Assembly (NCBI RefSeq): GCF_002105535.1
Contig: NZ_CP015848.1
Location: 1,946,856-2,010,855 of the forward strand
DNA length: 64,000 bases
Source: Magnetospirillum sp. ME-1
GTDB taxonomy: Bacteria > Pseudomonadota > Alphaproteobacteria > Rhodospirillales > Magnetospirillaceae
Direction: 5' to 3'
Notes under the pieces: generated by a model
What the model was told of the DNA's origin: nothing
Seen by the model: the letters and a program-made list of their open reading frames with translations, nothing else
Database searches by the model: none
In this document: piece by piece, positions 58,468 to 64,000 of the stretch
Layout: every line of letters begins with the position of its first letter
How positions within the stretch are numbered: the stretch's first letter is position 1
Made by a program: the position numbers and the translations under genes

Positions 58468-59508
58468 ATGAAGGACGTTTCCGTCGCCATCTTGGGAGCC
58501 AGCGGCTATACCGGCGCCGAGCTTGTGCGCCTGCTGGCGCTGCATCCGGCTTTCAAGATCAAGGTGATGACCGGCGACCGCAAGGCGGGCCAGTCCATGG
58601 ACTCCGTGTTCCCCCATCTGGGCGGGCTGAAGCTTCCCGATCTGGTCGCCATCGATCAGGTGGATTTCAAGACCGTCGACGCGGTGTTCTGCTGCCTGCC
58701 CCACGGCACCACCCAGGAGGTGATCGCCGCCCTGCCCGCTTCGGTCAAGGTGGTGGACCTGTCGGCCGATTTCCGGCTGTTCAATGTGGACACCTACGCC
58801 CAGTGGTACGGCCACGAGCACCGGGCGCCCGACTTGCAGAAGCAGGCGGTCTACGGCCTGACCGAGCTGGCCCGCGGCGCGGTGGCCAAGGCCCGGCTGG
58901 TGGCCAATCCCGGCTGCTATCCCACCTCGGTGCAGCTGCCGCTGATCCCGCTGCTGAAAGCCGGGCTGATCGAGGCCAGCGACATCGTCATCGACGCCAA
59001 GTCGGGTGTGTCGGGCGCCGGGCGGGCCGCCAAGGAGGCCAACCTCTATACCGAGGTGACCGAGGGCATGCACGCCTATGGCGTCGCCAGCCACCGGCAT
59101 TCCCCCGAGATCGAGCAGGGCCTGTCGGAAGCCGCCGGCGCTCCGGTGCTGGTGACCTTCACCCCCCACCTGATCCCCATGAGCCGGGGCATGCTGTCGA
59201 CCATCTACGTCAAGACCAGGGGGGGCGCCAAGGCCGCCGACCTGCTTGCCCGGCTGGCCGCCACCTACAAGGACGAGCCCTTCGTCCGCGTGTGTCCCGA
59301 GGGCGTGGTGCCCCACACCCGGCATGTGCGCGGCTCCAACCACTGCCTGATGAGCGTGTTCGACGACCGGGTGCCCGGGCGGATCATCATCACCTCGGTG
59401 ATCGACAATCTGGTCAAGGGCGCCTCGGGCCAGGCGCTGCAGAACATGAACCTGATGTTCGGCCTGCCCGAGACCCTGGGTCTCGAACAGCAACCCCTGT
59501 TCCCGTGA
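58468..59508 (+). CDS. argC: N-acetyl-gamma-glutamyl-phosphate reductase
   Basis: A 346-residue NADPH-dependent reductase of arginine synthesis. Nucleotide-binding VAILGASGYTGAELVRLL lies at the N-terminus, the catalytic cysteine 150 is in NPGCYPTS, and the HRHSPEIEQ and GSNHCLMSVF motifs follow. The frame is open well upstream, but the ATG at 58468 with GGGAGCAGGG before it starts the Rossmann fold. It is transcribed divergently from the riboswitch unit, so both promoters share about 100 bp. The gamma-carbonic-anhydrase-like gene follows 9 bp later. Confidence 0.96.
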   Translation: MKDVSVAILGASGYTGAELVRLLALHPAFKIKVMTGDRKAGQSMDSVFPHLGGLKLPDLVAIDQVDFKTVDAVFCCLPHGTTQEVIAALPASVKVVDLSADFRLFNVDTYAQWYGHEHRAPDLQKQAVYGLTELARGAVAKARLVANPGCYPTSVQLPLIPLLKAGLIEASDIVIDAKSGVSGAGRAAKEANLYTEVTEGMHAYGVASHRHSPEIEQGLSEAAGAPVLVTFTPHLIPMSRGMLSTIYVKTRGGAKAADLLARLAATYKDEPFVRVCPEGVVPHTRHVRGSNHCLMSVFDDRVPGRIIITSVIDNLVKGASGQALQNMNLMFGLPETLGLEQQPLFP

Positions 59509-59517
59509 GGATTTGAG

Positions 59518-60036
59518 ATGAGCGGCAACGTCATGCCCTTCCAGGGCGTCAGCCCGACCATCGGCGAAAACGTCTTCATCGCGCCCACCGCTGTGGTGAT
59601 CGGCGACACGGTGATCGGCGCCGGCACCTCGGTGTGGTTCAACTGCGTCATCCGCGGCGACGTCCACGAGATCCGCATCGGCGAACGCACCAACATCCAG
59701 GACGGCACCATCGTCCACGTCACCGGCGGCAAGCTGGGCACCTATATCGGCTCGGACATCACCATCGGCCACGGCGCCATCCTGCACGCCTGCACCCTGG
59801 AGGACGCCTGCTTCGTCGGCATGGGCGCCGTGGTGCTGGACGGCGCGGTGGTGGAATCGGGCGCCATGGTCGCCGCCGGCGCGGTGGTGACGCCGGGCAA
59901 GCGGGTCAAGGCGGGCGAACTGTGGGGCGGCAATCCGGCCAAGATGCTGCGCCGCCTGTCGGACGAGGAAATCGCCTTCTTCCCGGTTTCGGCCGAGAAG
60001 TACGTGGAACTGGCCGCCAAATACATCAAAGGCTGA
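59518..60036 (+). CDS. gamma-carbonic anhydrase family protein
   Basis: A 172-residue left-handed beta-helix protein built of hexapeptide repeats (VIGDTVIGAGTSVWFNCVIRGD is cited in part), with the three family metal-ligand histidines in IVHVTGG and IGHGAILHAC. Members bind zinc or iron and may hydrate CO2 or act in other reactions; several alphaproteobacterial ones are of unproven activity. It follows argC by 9 bp and may be co-transcribed with it. Confidence 0.88.
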   Translation: MSGNVMPFQGVSPTIGENVFIAPTAVVIGDTVIGAGTSVWFNCVIRGDVHEIRIGERTNIQDGTIVHVTGGKLGTYIGSDITIGHGAILHACTLEDACFVGMGAVVLDGAVVESGAMVAAGAVVTPGKRVKAGELWGGNPAKMLRRLSDEEIAFFPVSAEKYVELAAKYIKG

Positions 60037-60113
60037 GCCTAGCCCGGTGCCATACTTGCACGGGGACTTACGCCCCCCTACTCTTTCCGGCCAGGGGATA
60101 AGACGGGGTAAGC

Positions 60114-61682
60114 ATGGCTGACAAGGGGAAGAAGGGCGGTCTGAAGACGGCGCTGGCCCGTCCTCTGGCGCTCATCGGCCGGCTGATGGGCGGCGCCAAG
60201 GCGGATGCTCCCGCCGCCCAGCCGAAAGAGGCCGCCTCCACCTCCCTGGTGGACGATTCCTTCACCCTGGCGCTGGAAGGGCTGCTGGCCGAGGATGACG
60301 GCCAGTACCAGACCAAGCTGCACCTGATCTCCCTGGTGGAGTTCCACGAGGCGGTGGGCGACAAATGGGCCCGCATCGCCGAAAAGGTCATGCTGATCGC
60401 CGAAGGTGTCATCAACCTGCACCTGGGCGCCGGCAACGTCTTCGGCCGCAAGGGCCCCGATCTGTTCGTCCTGGTGTTCCGCAACACCCCCGCCCCCGAG
60501 GCGCGCCGCCGCGCCGTGCGCATCGCCCAGGACTTAGGGACAAGACTGGTGGGCAGCCAGTTCGCCGGCCACGACCGCCCCCTGGCCCTGGCGGCGGAAA
60601 TCTCGCTGGCCGACGCCCTGGACGACAACGGGGAGCTCAACCTGGCGGCCCTGGCGGCGGCCGTGACCGAGACCCGGGCGGTGATCGCCGAACAGCCCCC
60701 CGCGCCCCCGCCCATCGCTCCGCCCGATGACGTCGCCCCCCGGCGCGACCGGGGCCCGCAATGGGAGGCCATGAGCGTGGCCGAACGCAACAGGCTCGAT
60801 CCCAATTGGCGCGAAGCGCCCGTGGACGGCGTCGCGCGGAGCAAGGCCGACCCCAACTGGCAATCGGTGGCCGCCGAGCGTCCGGCCGGCGACATGGCGC
60901 CGGGCCTGGACGCCGCGCCGCCGCTTCCCGGCGACGCCGCCCTGTCCCTGGTCTGGCGCCCCACCTGGATGGCCGACGGCGAGGTGATCGGCGCCTACCG
61001 GGCAAACGTCCAGCGGGTGGACGAGCCGGGCCAACCCGCCTATGAAGGCAGCCGCGCCTATCCCGCCTCGGATGGGGAATCCATCGTCAGGCTGGACAAA
61101 TTCGTTGCCGGCGCGGCGGTGCGCGGCATCAAGGCGGCCATCGCCGACGGCAGTTCCGCCCGTCTGGTGGTGCCGCTGCACTGGGGCTCGCTCGGCACCT
61201 CGGCCCGCATGTCGGTGCTGGTCCCCTTCGCCGACATCCCCGAGGCGGTGCGCGCCCAGAGCCTGATCATCGACCTGTTCGGCCTGCCGGCCAATCTTGC
61301 CCCCGTGGCCCTGTCCGAAACCATCAGCGCCATCCGCCCCCTGTGCCGCGAGATCATGATCCGCGAGCCGCTGGGCCATCCCGCCCTGAACCGCGTGGCC
61401 CTGGCCGGCGTCAATCTGGTCAGCATCGACCTGGCCGAACTGCCCAATACCGACAAGACCGACGACGACCACCTGCTGGCCGGACTGCAACAGCTTCGCC
61501 GTCAGGCCGGGCCCCTGGGCCTCGAGGTCTGCGTCTGGGGCGTCCGGCGGCGCAAGGTGGTGGTGGGAACGGTGCTGGGCGGCTTCGCCATGATGAACGG
61601 GCCCGGCCTGATGAAGGACCTGCCCCGCCCGGCCAAGGTCTTGCCCGCGCCGCGCTCGCGCTTCAGCGCCGGACCGTCGTGA
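60114..61682 (+). CDS. protein with degenerate GGDEF- and EAL-like domains
   Basis: A 522-residue cytoplasmic protein. At about residues 65-175 is a GGDEF-like fold in which the active-site motif is replaced (FGRKGPDLFVLVF at 110-122). A proline/arginine-rich linker follows (about 195-290), then an EAL-like C-terminal barrel (about 300-505) whose last segment LEVCVWGVRRRKVVVG ... GFAMMNGPGLMKDLP replaces the normal C-terminal EAL motif. Neither domain keeps catalytic residues, so it might bind c-di-GMP or serve as a scaffold; this assignment is by eye and uncertain. It overlaps the next gene by 4 bp (GTGA), so they are coupled. Confidence 0.6.
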   Translation: MADKGKKGGLKTALARPLALIGRLMGGAKADAPAAQPKEAASTSLVDDSFTLALEGLLAEDDGQYQTKLHLISLVEFHEAVGDKWARIAEKVMLIAEGVINLHLGAGNVFGRKGPDLFVLVFRNTPAPEARRRAVRIAQDLGTRLVGSQFAGHDRPLALAAEISLADALDDNGELNLAALAAAVTETRAVIAEQPPAPPPIAPPDDVAPRRDRGPQWEAMSVAERNRLDPNWREAPVDGVARSKADPNWQSVAAERPAGDMAPGLDAAPPLPGDAALSLVWRPTWMADGEVIGAYRANVQRVDEPGQPAYEGSRAYPASDGESIVRLDKFVAGAAVRGIKAAIADGSSARLVVPLHWGSLGTSARMSVLVPFADIPEAVRAQSLIIDLFGLPANLAPVALSETISAIRPLCREIMIREPLGHPALNRVALAGVNLVSIDLAELPNTDKTDDDHLLAGLQQLRRQAGPLGLEVCVWGVRRRKVVVGTVLGGFAMMNGPGLMKDLPRPAKVLPAPRSRFSAGPS

Positions 61683-63088
61683 CCGGACCGCAGATCAGGG
61701 CGGCGCTGTCCACCCTGGCCATGGTCGCGGTGATCGGCGGCGCCATCGGCTGGGCGCTGTTCCACCGACCTTGGGCCAGCGACGGAGCCGGGGCCGCCCT
61801 TTTGCTCTATGTGGCGCTGGAATGGAGCGCCATCTCGGCCGGCGGACGGCGCATGCTGGCCGCCGCCCTGCTGGCCGGGCTGGCCGCCGCCCTGGTCCTG
61901 CCCCAGCCCCTCCAGACGCTGCGCCACGGCATGGCGGAATCCGTCTTCCTGGTCGGGCTGTTCACCACGCTGGGGATGCTGCGCGACAGCGCCCGCACCT
62001 CGCGCCTGATCCGCCGCTGCGGCGAGCAGATGGTGCGCCAGGGCCCCGGACGCCGCTATGCCGCGCTGTCGCTGGGCAGCCACCTGATCGCGCTGGTGCT
62101 CAATTTCGGCGTCCTGGCCCTGTTGGGCATGATGGTCGCCAAGGGCAACACCTTAAGTGCCGCCAACGGCGACGAGGTCGTCAAGGGCATCCGCAAGCGC
62201 CGCATGATGACCGCCATCCTGCGCGGCTTCGCCATGATGACGGTCTGGTCGCCGCTGGCGGTGTCCTTCGCCGTGATCCAGCAGGTGGTGCCCAATCTGG
62301 CATGGTGGCGCCTGGTGTGCCTGCAGGTCGTCCTGGCCCTGATCCTGATGGGCTGGGGCTGGGTGCTGGACCGCCTGGACTTTCCCCCCCATACCCGCCG
62401 CCTGCCCCCCCACCGGCACAAGACCGCGTTCCGCCCCATCCTCGGCCTGATCGCCCTGGTGGCCGCCATCGTGGTTGGAGCCGTCGCCCTGGCCGAAGTG
62501 CTGGGGGTGCGTCTGGTGGTGGGCGCCATGATCGTGGTGCCCGTGGCGGCGGTCGTCTGGCTGTTCGCCCAGCAATCGGGCGCGCCGGTTCCCCGCACGC
62601 TGCTGACGGTTCGATTGTTTGTCGGCCATCTGGGCGACAGCCTGCCCGGCTTCCGCTCGGAAGTGGCCATGCTGGGCGGCGCCATGTTCCTGGGCAGCGT
62701 GGTGGCGACCTTCATCACGCCCGCAGATACCGCCCGCGCCGTCGCCCTGATCCCCCTGCCGCCCGTGGCCGTGGCGGTGCTGCTGGCCTGGGGCGTGATG
62801 GCGGCCGCCCATGTGGGCATCCCGCAACTGGTCACCATCACCTTGCTGGGCAGCGCCCTGGGCAGCCTTGCGGCGGCCGGCATCGATCCCCTGGTCCTGG
62901 CCAGCGGCATGCTGGGCGCCTGGGCGCTGTCCATCTGCACCACTCCGGTCGGCGCGGCGGTGATGTCGGTGGCCCGGGTGGCGGAAGTGCCGGTCAGAAC
63001 GGTGTCGCATAGCTGGAACCGACGGTTCGTTGTGGTCGGAGCCCTGCTTCTCGGGGTATGGATGGTGGCCCTGTCCCTGATTCTGTGA
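61679..63088 (+). CDS. polytopic inner-membrane protein, possible transporter
   Basis: A 469-residue hydrophobic protein with about 11-13 transmembrane helices and few long loops. The GTG at 61679 overlaps the previous stop (GTGA). Cytoplasmic basic segments such as GIRKRRMMT and PPHTRRLPPHRHK alternate with helices. The general look (two halves, helices broken by glycine, an ATFITPADTARA segment) is that of an ion-transporter-superfamily permease, but I cannot name a family or substrate. The next gene starts at an overlapping GTG. Confidence 0.65.
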   Translation: MTGPQIRAALSTLAMVAVIGGAIGWALFHRPWASDGAGAALLLYVALEWSAISAGGRRMLAAALLAGLAAALVLPQPLQTLRHGMAESVFLVGLFTTLGMLRDSARTSRLIRRCGEQMVRQGPGRRYAALSLGSHLIALVLNFGVLALLGMMVAKGNTLSAANGDEVVKGIRKRRMMTAILRGFAMMTVWSPLAVSFAVIQQVVPNLAWWRLVCLQVVLALILMGWGWVLDRLDFPPHTRRLPPHRHKTAFRPILGLIALVAAIVVGAVALAEVLGVRLVVGAMIVVPVAAVVWLFAQQSGAPVPRTLLTVRLFVGHLGDSLPGFRSEVAMLGGAMFLGSVVATFITPADTARAVALIPLPPVAVAVLLAWGVMAAAHVGIPQLVTITLLGSALGSLAAAGIDPLVLASGMLGAWALSICTTPVGAAVMSVARVAEVPVRTVSHSWNRRFVVVGALLLGVWMVALSLIL

Positions 63089-64000
63089 GGCCGCCCTTGC
63101 CCCGCCTGCCGGTCGCCAAGCCCGTCGCCATCGCCGCCGCAATCGCGGCCGGCGGGCTGGCCCTCGTTCTCGCCGCCCCGGTTCTGATGGACGGCAATGT
63201 CTGGCGCGGGCGCATCGAGGCAGAGGCCTCGGCCCTGATGGGCCGCAAGGTCACCGTGGCCGGTCCCATCACCCTTCGCATTCTGCCCAGCCCGGCGGTG
63301 ACCCTGGCGGCGGTGGGCGTGGAAAACGTCGTCGCCCTGGACCGGGTGCGCCTGGGCCTGTCGCTGGGCGCCTTGCTGGCCGGACGGCCGGAACTCTCGG
63401 ACGTGAGCGTCGAAGGCGGGCGTGCCGGTCCCGTCGATGGATTAAATCTTCGCGCCTCGGCGGTGAAGGACAGCTTCACCGTCAGCGGCAACGGCCGCCT
63501 GTGGGGCAAGCCCATCACCCTGGAGGCGAGCGGATCGCGCCCCACCGCCAACGAGACGGCACCGCTGAAGGCCGCTTTGGCCATGCCCTCGCTGGAAAGC
63601 GCGGCCGGCTTCGAGGGACGCTTCGGCAAGGGCGGGCTGGACGGCAAGATCGAGGTGTCGCTGGCCTCTCTGGCCCGGGCCGCCGGATCGGCCCAGTTGC
63701 CCGATTCGCCTTTGTCGGCCCAGGCCGGACTGCGCCTGACTCCCGACGAAGTGGAGGTCTCCGACCTAGGGGTGATCCTGGGCGAGTCCACCATCACCGG
63801 CAGCGTGGTGGCCAGCCGGAGCGGCAGTCCCGCCCTGATGGACGTCACCCTTCGGGCCGACAGCTTCGACCTGGACGCCCGCAAGACGCCCGCCGCCCCC
63901 CGTCCGGCGGCTTCCCAGGCCCCGGCCACCTCGGCCGCCCCGCCCCCCGCCGGCACACCGCAACCGCCATCGGCCGCCCCTGCCCCCGCCGCCTCGCAGC
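63085..64000 (+). CDS. AsmA-family protein, N-terminal part
   Basis: It starts with GTG at 63085, overlapping the previous stop (GTGA), and stays open to the right edge of the window (305 codons seen). A membrane anchor lies at about residues 13-35 (IAAAIAAGGLALVLAAPVL), followed by the AsmA N-terminal phrase IEAEASALMGRKVTVAGPI and TLRILPSPAVTLAAVGVEN, then beta-rich repeats and, at about residue 270, an A/P-rich linker. AsmA-like proteins span the periplasm and bridge inner and outer membrane, with roles in lipid transport or envelope assembly. It is truncated by the window, so total length is unknown. Confidence 0.8.
   Translation, partial: MRPPLPRLPVAKPVAIAAAIAAGGLALVLAAPVLMDGNVWRGRIEAEASALMGRKVTVAGPITLRILPSPAVTLAAVGVENVVALDRVRLGLSLGALLAGRPELSDVSVEGGRAGPVDGLNLRASAVKDSFTVSGNGRLWGKPITLEASGSRPTANETAPLKAALAMPSLESAAGFEGRFGKGGLDGKIEVSLASLARAAGSAQLPDSPLSAQAGLRLTPDEVEVSDLGVILGESTITGSVVASRSGSPALMDVTLRADSFDLDARKTPAAPRPAASQAPATSAAPPPAGTPQPPSAAPAPAASQ

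Overview
The window reads as chromosomal DNA of a GC-rich alphaproteobacterium, most likely a Magnetospirillum-like member of the Rhodospirillales. This is inferred from protein character, the nuoA-N/birA/coaX/rnj gene order, the tpiA-secG-pyrG-kdsA-eno order, the sulfur-trafficking genes and the two chemoreceptors; no ribosomal RNA or marker gene was available to confirm it. I see no insertion sequence, prophage, CRISPR array or magnetosome gene.

Layout. (1) 1-3819: a biotin operon, bioF (5' truncated by the window edge), a BioH/BioG-like esterase, bioC, bioD and bioA, joined by 4-bp stop/start overlaps and running on into a membrane-fusion/permease/ATPase ABC export set (3816-6757). (2) 6805-10586: a dispersed repeat, a NarL-type response regulator, an AT-rich gap, mobB and a chemoreceptor. 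(3) 10679-27960, minus strand: the complete 14-gene NADH dehydrogenase I operon nuoA-N continuing into birA, coaX and RNase J. (4) 28208-33742, minus strand: tRNA-Asp, enolase, kdsA, pyrG, secG and tpiA. (5) 33815-36377, minus strand: a DsrE-like, TusA-like, SQR-like and DUF1641 sulfur cluster ending in a clear terminator. (6) 36602-40667, plus strand: ppiD, trpE and a PadR-like regulator. (7) 40664-46551, minus strand: a copper-resistance regulon (copZ, copA, cueR) with two matching MerR-type operators, interleaved with a divergent polysaccharide deacetylase and followed by a second chemoreceptor. (8) 46784-50789: livHMGF branched-chain amino-acid transporter genes with a small membrane protein but no binding-protein gene. 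(9) 50791-56447: a REC-GGDEF response regulator, then an LpoB/YcfL-like envelope lipoprotein operon and a DUF4189 protein. (10) 56598-58397, minus strand: a probable cobalamin-riboswitch-controlled peptide-maturation locus, consisting of a promoter, an adenosylcobalamin-type aptamer, a 43-codon precursor-peptide gene and a radical SAM/SPASM enzyme coupled to it by a GTGA overlap. (11) 58468-64000: argC, a gamma-carbonic-anhydrase-like protein, a degenerate GGDEF/EAL-like protein, a polytopic membrane protein and the start of an AsmA-like protein.

The most distinctive system is item 10. A promoter whose predicted start site coincides with the 5' end of the aptamer drives a tiny gene too short for routine gene calling, translationally coupled to its putative modifying enzyme. 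It looks like a B12-repressed ribosomally made, post-translationally modified peptide. Also notable are a family of four roughly 104-bp palindromic elements in intergenic gaps, a shared 13-bp motif upstream of the two halves of the sulfur cluster, and a Fur-like palindrome in front of a cysteine-bearing PadR-like regulator.
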